Origin: CAMCQY01 sp044370415
GTDB taxonomy: Bacteria; Planctomycetota; Planctomycetia; Pirellulales; UBA1268
DNA length: 64,000 bases
Direction: 5' to 3'
Assembly (NCBI GenBank): GCA_044370415.1
Contig: JBILVO010000002.1
Span: 21,279-85,278 of the forward strand
The notes beneath the pieces are model-generated. The model did not search any database, was not told the DNA's origin, and saw only the letters and a program-made list of their open reading frames with translations. The position numbers were made by a program, and so were the translations under genes. Position 1 is the first letter of the stretch, and every line of letters starts with the position of its first letter. Below are positions 35,410-44,128 of this stretch, one piece after another.

Positions 35410-36918
35410 TCACACCGCGGCGAGGGCGGCGCGCACGCCGGTCGTGCAGATCGCGGCCACGTGCGCGGCCACAGCCTCGTCGATGCCGGGGAGCGACGTG
35501 GCGAGGTCGCTGCCCCACAGCGACGCGTCTCCCAGGAGCGGCGCGACGACCGCGCGAGCCGCGGCCGGGGCGAGCGGCCCGCGCCCATGACCCGACCAGG
35601 CGGCGTGCAGCGCGTGCAGGGCCGCGGGCTCGTCCCGCACCGCGAGCGTGGCCGCGGTATCCGGCGTTGTGACCCTGTCCGCGCCGGCGGCGCGGCATGA
35701 CGCGATCACCGCGGCCAGCGCGAACGTGAGCCGGCGGGGCGGTCGCCCCCACGCCCGCTGCCGATCCTCGGCCGCGCCGAGCAGCCGCGTGCGGAACTTG
35801 CTCGTGGAGTTGAGCGCGATGTCGTCGAGCCGGTGCCGCAGGAAGGGGTTGCGGAAGCGTTCGAACACCGACTGCGTGAACGCGTCGAGATCCGCCGCCG
35901 GCAGGTGGAGCGTGGGCAGGATCTCCTCGGTGAGGGCAGCCTCGAGAAACCCGCGGATCTGCATGTCGGCCATGCAGTCGGAGACGGTCGCGAGGCCCGC
36001 CAGGCGACCGACGGCCGCGGCCATCGTGTGCGTGCCGTTCAAGATTCGCACCTTCCGTTCGCGATACGGCGCGACGTCGTCGGTCCACACCACGTCGAGC
36101 CCCGCCCGCCCCAGTGGCAGCTCATCCTCCAGGCCGCCGCGCGTGCCTATCACCCACGAGTGGTAGGGCTCGGCGGCGACGAGCAGCCGATCATCCCAGC
36201 CGATCTCCGCAGGGATCCGCGGGGCGTCCTCCGTGGGGTAGCCGGTGACGATCCGGTCGACGAGCGTGTCGACGAACCGGCACGCCGAGTCGAGCCAGTC
36301 GAGAAACGCGGGCTCGAGCCGCCAGCGTCGCGCGGTGTCTGTCACGGCCTGCCGCAGGGCGTCGCCGTTGCGCTCGACGAGCTCGCAGGGCAGCATGATC
36401 CAGCCGCGGGCGGGGTCGCCGTCGAAGTGGCGAAACCGCGCGTGGAGCAGCTGCGTCAGCTTGGCCGGGAACGATGCCGCGGGGCGGGCGTCGGGAGCAT
36501 CGTCCGGGTCGAGCCGGATGCCGGCCTCGGTGGTGTTCGACACCACGAACCGCGTGTCGGGATTGAGCCCGCAGCGGAGGAAGCCGGCGAAGTCGGCGTA
36601 TGGGTCGATGCACCGCGTGACGCTCGACACGAGTTCGCGGGAGTCGACGGTCCGGCCCTGGTGGAGGCCGCGGAGAGCGACGGTGTAGAGGCCGTCCTGC
36701 TCGTTGATCAGGCCCGCGTTGCCGTGGGGCAGCGGCTGGATGAGCACGGCCGTCCCGTGGAACAGGCCGGCCCGGTTCATCCGCTCGAGCATCCAGTCGA
36801 CGAACGCCCGCAGAAAGTTGCCCTCGCCGAACTGGAGCACCTTCTCGGGGAGCGTCTGCCGCCGCGCGGCGGCGTGTGCCGAGAGCTGCGGCGGGCGGCG
36901 GGGCAGGGGAGCGGTCAC
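35410..36918 (-). CDS. uxaB: Tagaturonate reductase (mannitol dehydrogenase family)
   Basis: A 502-residue long-chain dehydrogenase. Diagnostic stretches are 'VLQFGEGNFLRAFVDWMLE', where UxaB-type enzymes bind NAD, then 'VSNTTEAGI', 'LPCELVERNG', 'EPYHSWVI' and the catalytic-core 'KVRILNGTHT' with Lys, Asn and His. It should reduce tagaturonate to altronate in galacturonate (pectin) breakdown. No other uronate gene is in the window. The start is not certain: GTG 36918 fits the family, while the frame is open to 37053 and would then overlap the sigma factor gene's 3' end. Confidence 0.88.
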   Translation of the reverse strand: MTAPLPRRPPQLSAHAAARRQTLPEKVLQFGEGNFLRAFVDWMLERMNRAGLFHGTAVLIQPLPHGNAGLINEQDGLYTVALRGLHQGRTVDSRELVSSVTRCIDPYADFAGFLRCGLNPDTRFVVSNTTEAGIRLDPDDAPDARPAASFPAKLTQLLHARFRHFDGDPARGWIMLPCELVERNGDALRQAVTDTARRWRLEPAFLDWLDSACRFVDTLVDRIVTGYPTEDAPRIPAEIGWDDRLLVAAEPYHSWVIGTRGGLEDELPLGRAGLDVVWTDDVAPYRERKVRILNGTHTMAAAVGRLAGLATVSDCMADMQIRGFLEAALTEEILPTLHLPAADLDAFTQSVFERFRNPFLRHRLDDIALNSTSKFRTRLLGAAEDRQRAWGRPPRRLTFALAAVIASCRAAGADRVTTPDTAATLAVRDEPAALHALHAAWSGHGRGPLAPAAARAVVAPLLGDASLWGSDLATSLPGIDEAVAAHVAAICTTGVRAALAAV

Positions 36919-36992
36919 GGGGCGATGCCTGAACCTTCGTGCCTGATGCCGGCTATCTGGCCGGTGCAGAGACGCCGCGGGGAACGGGCCGG

Positions 36993-37616
36993 TCAGCTCC
37001 GCGGGGCTTCGCCGTCGAGCGCGACGCGGATCGCCTCGCGTGCCGCCCGCCAACGCGACTTCACCGTCCGCTCGGAGCAGCCCATGAGGCCGGCGATCGT
37101 CTTCTGGTCGCAGCCGAGGTACCAGACGAGGTGAAACACCTCGCGCTCGTCGTCGGGCAGAGCGGCGATCGCCTCATGGAAAAGCGTCCAACGGTCGAGG
37201 CTGGCATCCTCGGCGGGGCTGTGGTCGATGTAGTGCGCGGCGGTGCCGTCGACGACGCCACGGGGCATGACGTTGGTGCCGTGGTTGGCGGCGTACGAGG
37301 CGGGGCCGGCGTGCCGTCGGGCCAGGTCGATCAGCTCGCGGTGCAGCTGCGTCGCGGCGAGGGCCATGATCGACCGCGGCGAGTCGAGCGTGAGCGCGCC
37401 GAGCGCGCGATGAAGCCGCATGGCGGCGTTCTGGAAGACGTCGTCGGTATCTTCCCAGCGACGGACAGTCGGATAGCGGCCGAGCATCCGGTGGGCGAGG
37501 CGGCGGAGCCGCTCGCTGCAGAGCTCGATGATCCGGTTGCGAGCGGAAAGATCGCCGGCGGCGAGCCGCTCGAGGCAGGCGGCGAGCTCCGGTGATTCGT
37601 GGTCGGCGGCGTCCAT
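36993..37616 (-). CDS. ECF-type RNA polymerase sigma factor
   Basis: A 207-residue protein with region 2 ('RRLAHRMLGRYPTVRRWEDTDDVFQNAAMRLHRAL') and region 4 ('LPDDEREVFHLVWYLGCDQ' followed by the recognition helix 'CSERTVKSRWRAARE'), and no region 1 or 3. Region 2's 'WEDTDDVFQNA' line is typical of planctomycete-specific ECF groups. No anti-sigma factor is adjacent. It lies 74 bases upstream of uxaB on the same strand, so the two could be cotranscribed; a regulatory link is not shown. ATG 37616 is the first start close to the conserved helix. Confidence 0.9.
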   Translation of the reverse strand: MDAADHESPELAACLERLAAGDLSARNRIIELCSERLRRLAHRMLGRYPTVRRWEDTDDVFQNAAMRLHRALGALTLDSPRSIMALAATQLHRELIDLARRHAGPASYAANHGTNVMPRGVVDGTAAHYIDHSPAEDASLDRWTLFHEAIAALPDDEREVFHLVWYLGCDQKTIAGLMGCSERTVKSRWRAAREAIRVALDGEAPRS

Positions 37617-38013
37617 GGGTCGCCCTCTGCGTGCGCCGCCGCGATGGGCGACAGACACTCCCAAGCACTCTGAGGAAAGAGTCTACCGCAGCCGGGTGCC
37701 CTGTGGAGGGGGGCTCTCCGACTTTGGGGCTGGCTGAGGAAAGGGTCCTGCACGGTCTTTCCACTCGGTGCCTCCGCCTCCTGTGGCGGATGACCGTACC
37801 CACGGCCAGCGAGGGCGGATTTGAGCGCGCCGGGATCGGCGTCGGCGTCAGCGGGCGGCGGTGAGGCGGCAGCGTAGCGTGCGCACGCCCTTTTGCACGG
37901 TGATGGGGAGCTTCCACCAGAGCATGTGCGCCCCTGGCACAAGGCATCGGGTTCACCGAGCACCATCCGCGACTCGATCGCGGCCGCGAGGCGGGCTCGG
38001 CGGCCCGGCGTCG
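37617..38013. other. Spacer upstream of the ECF sigma gene
   Basis: About 400 bases with no supported gene. Two near-identical 15-base words (ctgaggaaagagtct and ctgaggaaagggtcc) lie about 65 bases apart at 37671 and 37736. They could be binding sites but I have no further support. Confidence 0.4.
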
Positions 38014-38919
38014 CTACGACGCGAACAAGGGCGCGAGATTTCGGTGGCAGGCCTCGGCCGCCGCGAACGGGTCGTAGCCCGGTTGCCGCCAGATCTGGCC
38101 GCTGACCTCACAGCAGTAGTCGCCCGCGTAGCCCGTGGCCTCGAGCGCCCGGCGGATCGCGGCATGATCGACCGACCCGTTCGCGCCGGGCAACGCGAAG
38201 GAGACCTTGCCGTCCGCCATGACCGCGTCCTTGAGGGCGACATATGCCACGAGCCCCTCTGCCTGCCGCACGGTCTCCTCGATGGAGAGGTCGCGGTAGG
38301 CGTAATGGCTGTAGTCGTAGACGATCCGCAGCTGCTCGGGTGACCCCAGCTGCTCGAGCAGCCACGCGGCCTGGCCGGGGGTCGACATCGCGCCGAACCG
38401 ATGGGGCTTGATGGCGACGGTGCCGCCCTGGTCCCGGGCGAGGTCGACCCATGCGCCCAAGCGATCGCGGAAGGTGCCGCGGACCTGCTCCCAGACGCCC
38501 CCTCCGAGCACCGTCTGCACGAGCGGCCGCTTGCCACGGGTGAGATCGCGACCGAGTTCCAGGGATTGCCGGAGCCTGTCGAGCGCCGCGCGGGCGCGGC
38601 CCTCGTCCACCTGGGGCGGCAGGTCCTCCATCACGGCCACGAGCCGCAGGCCTCCGTCCTCGAGCAGTCCCGCTGCGGTCCGCCTGCGTTCGGCAGTGAT
38701 CCGGGACGGCTCGCTGTCCCACTCCGGGATGGCGCAGCACTCGAAGCCGCCGAACCCGATCGCCGCGATGCGGCGGATTGCGTCCTCGAGCGGCACCGAC
38801 TTCATGCCGTAGTTGCCAATGGCCAGCCGCGGCGTGCGCGTCGGTTTCTCCTGAGCCCCAGCCCGCAGCGCGAAAGCGATTCCGCCACCCATCGCCAGCA
38901 GTGCATCACGACGTTGCAT
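38014..38919 (-). CDS. Tat-exported sugar phosphate isomerase/epimerase-like TIM-barrel protein
   Basis: A 301-residue protein with a twin-arginine start ('MQRRDALLAMGGGIAFAL') and a xylose-isomerase-like TIM barrel: 'IAAIGFGGFECCAI', 'VAIKPHRFG', 'IVYDYSHYAY' (metal-ligand Asp and His), and 'YCCEVSGQ' near the end with a Glu ligand. Planctomycetes carry many such exported proteins; substrates are mostly unknown, with some relatives acting on 3-keto sugars or inosose. It is a lone gene here. Confidence 0.85.
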   Translation of the reverse strand: MQRRDALLAMGGGIAFALRAGAQEKPTRTPRLAIGNYGMKSVPLEDAIRRIAAIGFGGFECCAIPEWDSEPSRITAERRRTAAGLLEDGGLRLVAVMEDLPPQVDEGRARAALDRLRQSLELGRDLTRGKRPLVQTVLGGGVWEQVRGTFRDRLGAWVDLARDQGGTVAIKPHRFGAMSTPGQAAWLLEQLGSPEQLRIVYDYSHYAYRDLSIEETVRQAEGLVAYVALKDAVMADGKVSFALPGANGSVDHAAIRRALEATGYAGDYCCEVSGQIWRQPGYDPFAAAEACHRNLAPLFAS

Positions 38920-39260
38920 CGATCCAGGCCTCCATCGCGGGTGGCGATCGGCTCGCGCCACTGGCCGGCAGTGTAGGGCAGGAATGGCTGCGGCTACCAG
39001 CGCCCGGCAAGACCCTCAGTGGCGGAGAACACCACAGCCGCCGGCCGCCCTCGCTTCCGTGTCTTGCGTCGGTCGAGGCGGCCCAAGGTCCCCAAATCGC
39101 GTTCGCGAGGGCGGTTGGCCGACTGGTGTGGCCGCCTGTGAAAAATCGCCACGGATTCTGTTGCCCCTCGGGGCCGTTTCTCTCGCTAACCCTAATGGCA
39201 CGGCGGCCTGCGTCGCAGGGCAGTCGGCTTGCCTGGCGTAAGCCTGAAGTGCTGGCCTGA

Positions 39261-39286
39261 CATGTGTGCCTGGCATGTGTGTCTGG
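39261..39286. repeat. 13-bp tandem repeat (two units)
   Basis: Units catgtgtgcctgg and catgtgtgtctgg, one mismatch, lying in the spacer about 270 bases before the 110-residue gene. Confidence 0.85.
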
Positions 39287-39458
39287 CATGCCGCAAGGCG
39301 TGGCGACTACGGAGTCCAATGTGGCAGGGACGCAGCGACAGGGCGAAGCACCCCATCGACTGCGTGGCTGGCGAAAAAGTGTCCACAGGAAACTGGGGAG
39401 AGCACGGTGTCGAGCCAAGATCCTGCGAAGGGCTGCGTTGAGCTGTGGTGGGCGAGCG

Positions 39459-39482
39459 AGCTGTGTTGAGAGCTGTGTTGAG
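39459..39482. repeat. 12-bp exact tandem repeat (two units)
   Basis: Unit agctgtgttgag occurs twice in a row, with a more degenerate copy just before it, ending about 50 bases before the ATG at 39534. Confidence 0.88.
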
Positions 39483-39533
39483 AGAGGAAGTGCGGCCGGT
39501 GCCGCACGGGCGGAAGGATTGCCGAGGAGACAG

Positions 39534-39866
39534 ATGACCTACCACAGAATCCTGCGGCTGCCGCCGCACGAGGTCGATCCCGTGCAGATCATCTCGGCGG
39601 CCTACGTCCAGCTGCGAAGGTGGCGGAGTGGCGAGCTCGACGTGTCGGCAATTGAGCGGCAGCGGCGGGTCAGGCTCATCATCGTCGCCCGCGACGCGAT
39701 GCTGCGTGACGTGCTGGTTGGCCGGGGATCGACGAGGCAGTCGCGATCGATGCTCCGCCGGCTGGCACATTCCCGAGCCTCGTCGTCCGCATCCGGCCGC
39801 TCGGCAGCGGCTGCGGGGCGGCGGGAAGGAAGGCAGGGACACGGGTTCGCGGACGGTGTAAACTGA
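39534..39866 (+). CDS. Small J-domain-like protein upstream of the kinase
   Basis: A 110-residue protein; ATG 39534 follows GAGGAGA. It opens with 'YHRILRLPPHEVDPVQIISAAY', which resembles the start of the short J-like domains ('YxxLGLPP...DP..I..AY') that planctomycetes attach to Ser/Thr kinases. The HPD tripeptide of true DnaJ proteins is absent. The second half is basic and low in complexity. It ends 36 bases before the kinase start on the same strand, so it may be a partner or a split-off domain of the kinase. Confidence 0.65.
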   Translation: MTYHRILRLPPHEVDPVQIISAAYVQLRRWRSGELDVSAIERQRRVRLIIVARDAMLRDVLVGRGSTRQSRSMLRRLAHSRASSSASGRSAAAAGRREGRQGHGFADGVN

Positions 39867-39902
39867 TGCGGGTTTCCGTAGCGATCTGCGGTGCCGCATC
39901 GC

Positions 39903-42900
39903 ATGGCCGAACCGACGCACTGTCCAGCCGACGCAGACCTCCCGTCTGAAGCGTGTCGGGTGGAGGAACTGTCGCTCCTGACCGGGCTCTCCGAGTCGTT
40001 CGGTCTCGATGGGGCATGCATCGTCGATCTGCCGGTCGGCACCGATCTTGGCGGCGTCACGATCGTCCGCCTCCTGGCTGAGGGAGGCATGGGGCGGGTC
40101 TACGAGGGGCGGCAGCGGTCGCCCGACCGCGCCGTGGCTGTGAAGGTGCTGCGGGACGGGCTCGCCTCGCCGACGCTCGTCAGGCGGTTTGCGCAGGAGG
40201 CGCAGGTGCTGGCGCGGCTCAAGCATCCGCACATCGCGCAGGTGCACATGCTCGGCACGTTTCCACACGCGGGTGCCACCGTCCCGTTCTTCGTGCTGGA
40301 GCTCGTCGACCACGCCCTGCCAATCGATCGATTTGCTCGCGAGCGACAGCTTTCCGTGCGGCAGGTCGTCGCGGTCATGAGGAGCGTCGTCGCCGCCGTC
40401 GCCCACGGCCATTGCCTGGGCGTCGTGCACCGCGATCTCAAGCCGGGCAACATCCTCGTGGGGGCCGACGGGACGCCGAAGGTGATCGACTTCGGCGTGG
40501 CTCGTTGCACCGGTGCGGATCTGGCCCTGACGACCGCCCACGACGACACTGGTGGGATCGTCGGCACGCTCCGCTACATGAGCCCGGAACAGTTCGAGGC
40601 TGATGAGTCGGCCATCGATCCGCGTACTGACGTCTACGCGTTGGGGCTGGTGCTGCACGAGGTGTTGACCGGCGAGCTGCCGTACGAGGTGCGGGGCAAG
40701 TCGCTTCCGGCGGCGGCCCAGATCATCCGCGAGCAGGAGCCGCGGGTGGAGGCGCGGATGCGGCAGGCCCTCGCCACGGCGACTGACGCTGGCGTGGGCG
40801 AGGCGGCGACGCTGGCGGCAGTCGTGGAGAAGTGCCTGCATAAACGGCCGGCCGACCGCTACGCCTCGGCGGACGCGCTCGAGGCGGACCTCGCCCACTG
40901 GCTGGCCGGTGAGCCGGTGCTGGCCCGGCCCCTCGGCCGCCTCGCACGCTGCCGGCGCTGGCTGGGGCGGCACCGGACCGGTGTGATCGCGGCCACGGTC
41001 GCGATGGCGGCGGTGGGCGTCGCCGCGGCGAGCGTGGCCTTTCTGTCGCGAGCCGAGCTGCGGCAGCGGCTCGTCGCCGAGCGGCACCGCGAGGCCGCCG
41101 TTGAGCAGCAGGTGCGGGCGGACATCGAAAAGGCACACGCGAAGGTGTGGCAGGCGGAGGAAGCCCGCACACGCGGCAACACCGTGCTGGCCAGGAGCCT
41201 CGTCGCCGAGGCGGTCGCAACGCGGCCGGGGGGGCCGCCGCCGATCGAAATCACCGTGCTGTCGGCGCTGCTTGACGACGTGGACGGGGTCGACGAGTCG
41301 CTGGCAGTGCTGCGGGGCCATGCCGATCTGGTGACGAGCGTGGCCGCCACGGTTGAGGGACGCCGCGTGGCGACTGGATCGAAGGATCGCACCGCCCGGC
41401 TCTGGGGCGTGGACGACGCCGGTTGCTGGACGCAGACGCACCTTCTCGAGGGGCATCGGGCGGCGATCTGGGGCGTCGCGATCTCGCCCGACGGCACGCG
41501 GGTGGCGACCGCCGCGGCCGACCGCACCGCGCGGCTCTGGGATGCCCGCGATGGGGCGTCCCTGGCGACGCTCGCCGGCCACCACAAGCCGGTGTACGGT
41601 GTCGCCTTCGCGGCCGACGGCGGGCTCGTCGCCACTGCGTCGGGCGACCGCACGGCCCGGCTGTGGAGCGTGGACGGCGAGCCTCGCGGGGAACTGGCAG
41701 GCCATGGCGACACCGTGTTCGGCGTCGCCTTCTCGCCCGACGGCCGGCTGCTGGCCACGGGGGCGGGCGATCGTACGGTGCGGCTGTGGGACGTGGCGAC
41801 CCGTGAGCAGCGAGCCATGTTCGTGGGCCACGAGCAGCGGGTCTTCAACGTCGCCTTCTCGCCCGACGGCGGGCGGCTCGCGTCGTCGTCGGAGGACGGC
41901 ACGGTGCGTGTGTGGCACGTCGCCTCCGGCGACGTCGCGGCGACGCTGCGGCATCCGCAGCGGGTCAACGCCGCCGTGTTCACCGCCGACGGGACGCGGA
42001 TCGCCGCGGCGTCGGTCGACGGCGCGGTGCACATCTGGGATGCCCGCTCCGGACGCGAGACGGGCCGGCTGCGCGGTCACGCCGACGGCATCTGGTCGGT
42101 GACGGCGCTGGCCGACGGCCGGATCGTCACCGGCGGGGCCGATGCGACGGCGCGGGTCTGGGACGCCGACGCTTCCGCCGAGCCGCTCGTGCGGTGCTCG
42201 AGCCGCGTGCAGGGAGTGGCGATCTCACCCGATGGCCGGCTGCTCGCCACCGCGCTGTCGGAGGGTGGCGTGCGGCTCTGGGACGCGTCGACGCTGCGGG
42301 AGATCCGGCAGGTTTCCGTGGCCGCCGGCCGCGTGAACGCGATCGAGTTCTCGGCCGACGGGGCACGGCTGATCGCCGCCTGCCACGACGGCGCGGTGCG
42401 GCAATTTCGCGTGACCGACGCCGCGGCCACCGGTGGAAGCGAGCCGACCGGGAGGCCGATCTACGCGGCGACGTACGCACCCGACGGCGGCCGCGTCGCC
42501 ACCGCGGGTGACGACCGACGGGTGCGGATCTTCGACGCGGTGACATGGGCCGAGGTGGCCGGGCCCTTCACGCACCCCGATCGGGCGCTGGCCGTGGCCT
42601 GGTCGCGCGACGGCCGCAGGCTGGCGACCGGCTGCGCCGACGAGATCGTGCGGCTGTGGGATGTCGCCGCGGGGACAGACGGCGGCGCCGGGCAGCCGCT
42701 CCTGCTGGAAGGGCATGCCGCCGCGGTGAACTGGGTCGTGTTCTCGCCCGACGGCGGACGGCTGGCGACCGCGTCATCCGACGCCACTGTCCGGATCTGG
42801 GATGCTGTCACCGGCAGACACCTGGCGGTGCTCGACGGCGCGGTGGGACAGGTCTGGGAGGTCGCGTTCTCTCCCGACGGCACGCGGCTCGGCGGCGTCG

Positions 42901-43103
42901 GTGCCGACCGCCGGCTCCACCTCTGGGAAACCGCCGGTGGCCGGCATCTGGTGGCGTTCGACGGGCATGCCGACGAGGTGTGGGCGATCGCGTTCGCGCC
43001 GGATGACGCCGCGATCCTCACCGGGTCGTGGGACGGTACGGCGCGGCTGTGGGGCCGTTCGGCGGCCGAGTTGCAGCGTGGCCGGGCTGCGGCGGCGCGG
43101 TAG
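39903..43103 (+). CDS. Membrane Ser/Thr protein kinase with 14 WD40 repeats
   Basis: A 1066-residue protein. Residues about 48-345 form a Hanks-type kinase: glycine loop 'LAEGGMGRVYEG', ATP lysine Lys81 in 'VAVKVL', catalytic Asp178 in 'HRDLKPGN', DFG Asp196, and activation end 'MSPEQF'. A single membrane span follows at about 359-380 ('VIAATVAMAAVGVAAASVAF'), then a helical linker, then 14 WD40 repeats to the C-terminus (lines such as 'VAFSPDGRLLATGAGDRTVRLWD'), enough for two seven-bladed propellers. The kinase faces the cytoplasm and the propellers the other side. ATG 39903 is preferred to GTG 39891. It ends four bases from the convergent dehydrogenase gene. Confidence 0.94.
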   Translation: MAEPTHCPADADLPSEACRVEELSLLTGLSESFGLDGACIVDLPVGTDLGGVTIVRLLAEGGMGRVYEGRQRSPDRAVAVKVLRDGLASPTLVRRFAQEAQVLARLKHPHIAQVHMLGTFPHAGATVPFFVLELVDHALPIDRFARERQLSVRQVVAVMRSVVAAVAHGHCLGVVHRDLKPGNILVGADGTPKVIDFGVARCTGADLALTTAHDDTGGIVGTLRYMSPEQFEADESAIDPRTDVYALGLVLHEVLTGELPYEVRGKSLPAAAQIIREQEPRVEARMRQALATATDAGVGEAATLAAVVEKCLHKRPADRYASADALEADLAHWLAGEPVLARPLGRLARCRRWLGRHRTGVIAATVAMAAVGVAAASVAFLSRAELRQRLVAERHREAAVEQQVRADIEKAHAKVWQAEEARTRGNTVLARSLVAEAVATRPGGPPPIEITVLSALLDDVDGVDESLAVLRGHADLVTSVAATVEGRRVATGSKDRTARLWGVDDAGCWTQTHLLEGHRAAIWGVAISPDGTRVATAAADRTARLWDARDGASLATLAGHHKPVYGVAFAADGGLVATASGDRTARLWSVDGEPRGELAGHGDTVFGVAFSPDGRLLATGAGDRTVRLWDVATREQRAMFVGHEQRVFNVAFSPDGGRLASSSEDGTVRVWHVASGDVAATLRHPQRVNAAVFTADGTRIAAASVDGAVHIWDARSGRETGRLRGHADGIWSVTALADGRIVTGGADATARVWDADASAEPLVRCSSRVQGVAISPDGRLLATALSEGGVRLWDASTLREIRQVSVAAGRVNAIEFSADGARLIAACHDGAVRQFRVTDAAATGGSEPTGRPIYAATYAPDGGRVATAGDDRRVRIFDAVTWAEVAGPFTHPDRALAVAWSRDGRRLATGCADEIVRLWDVAAGTDGGAGQPLLLEGHAAAVNWVVFSPDGGRLATASSDATVRIWDAVTGRHLAVLDGAVGQVWEVAFSPDGTRLGGVGADRRLHLWETAGGRHLVAFDGHADEVWAIAFAPDDAAILTGSWDGTARLWGRSAAELQRGRAAAAR

Positions 43104-43107
43104 CCTG

Positions 43108-44046
43108 TCAGGCCGTCGCGCCGGAGAGCACCTGGCCGAGCGTCTCGGCGAGCACCGCGGCGCTCCGCTTGAGCCCTTGCGATTCCTTCGGCCACAGCTC
43201 GATCTCGAGGGCCTTCTCGGCGCCGGAGCGGCCGACAACCGTGGGCACCGAGATCGCCACGTCGCGGATGCCGTAAGGGCCGTTGAGCACGGTCGACACG
43301 GGCAGCACCCGCTTCGCGTCGAGGGCGATCGCATGGATCACCTCGGCGATCGACACGCCCACGGCGAAGCCTGCGCCGGTCTTCTTCTTGATCATCTCGG
43401 CGCCGGAGGTCTTGGCCCGCTGGAAGACGTCGGCGCCCAGCTTCGGCGTGTAGCCCGGGTACTTCTCGAGCGGCAGGCCGGCGACGCTCGCGCTGCTCCA
43501 GATCGGCACCATGCTGTCGCCATGCTCGCCGATGATCATGGCCTGCACCTGCGTGGCCGGGGCCTTGAGGTTCATGGCCAGAAGGCTGCGGAAGCGGAGC
43601 GTGTCGAGTAGCGTGCCCAGACCGATGACGCGGCCCTTCGGCAGCCCGAGGTCCTTCTCGGCAAGGTAGGTGAGGATGTCGACGGGGTTGCTGACGACGA
43701 GCACGATCGCGTCGGGCCGCATGCCCTTCACTCGGATCGACTCCAGGATCGAGCGGAAGAGCACGACGTTGCGGTTGATCAGCGCCAGCCGGCTCTCGTC
43801 GGGCTTGCGGCGGAGGCCGGCTGTGATGCAGATCACGTCGGCGTCGGCGAGATCCTCGTAGCCGCCCGCGTGGATCGACTGGTCCGCGATCGCCGCGGTG
43901 CCGTGGAGCATGTCGAGCGCCTGGCCGTCGGCCAGGTCGGCGTTGGCGTCCACGATCACGATCTCGTGGACGATGCCCCCGAGCTGCAGCGCGAAGCCCG
44001 CGGAGGAGCCCACGATCCCGCCGCCGCCGATGATGCCGACCTTCAT
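43108..44046 (-). CDS. BMC-operon lactate/malate dehydrogenase
   Basis: A 312-residue NAD-dependent 2-hydroxyacid dehydrogenase of the LDH/MDH family, last gene of the microcompartment operon. Visible are the NAD loop 'GGGGIVGS', Asp148 and Arg151 in 'LLDTLRFRS', the catalytic His175 in 'IIGEHGDS', and substrate Arg86. The position that is Gln in lactate dehydrogenases and Arg in malate dehydrogenases is Arg80 ('GLRRKPDESR'), so malate specificity is predicted from the classical rule. Its published role in PVM operons is NAD recycling. Neither end shows an obvious encapsulation peptide. It starts at ATG 44046, 82 bases after the aldolase. Confidence 0.9.
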   Translation of the reverse strand: MKVGIIGGGGIVGSSAGFALQLGGIVHEIVIVDANADLADGQALDMLHGTAAIADQSIHAGGYEDLADADVICITAGLRRKPDESRLALINRNVVLFRSILESIRVKGMRPDAIVLVVSNPVDILTYLAEKDLGLPKGRVIGLGTLLDTLRFRSLLAMNLKAPATQVQAMIIGEHGDSMVPIWSSASVAGLPLEKYPGYTPKLGADVFQRAKTSGAEMIKKKTGAGFAVGVSIAEVIHAIALDAKRVLPVSTVLNGPYGIRDVAISVPTVVGRSGAEKALEIELWPKESQGLKRSAAVLAETLGQVLSGATA

Positions 44047-44128
44047 GGTGCCGAACTCCGTGTGCGCCTGTGTCCTGTGACCGTGTCCCGCGACTGTGTT
44101 CTCGGTGTCGGTGCCGCCGCGGTGCGGA

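Larger units (their letters stand above)
38920..39533. other. Spacer upstream of the J-like/kinase pair
   Basis: About 610 bases with no supported gene. It includes two short tandem repeats, annotated separately, and the ribosome-binding site of the 110-residue gene at its end. I looked for tRNA-like folds and saw none. Confidence 0.5.

Noticed and set aside
38920..39533. tRNA or other structured RNA in the long spacer
   Set aside because: Short GC stems are present but I could not form a cloverleaf or recognise a riboswitch core.
39192..42080. Open frame of about 960 codons opposite the WD40 kinase
   Set aside because: Antisense shadow of the repeat-rich kinase gene; repeated lines merely reflect the WD40 repeats.
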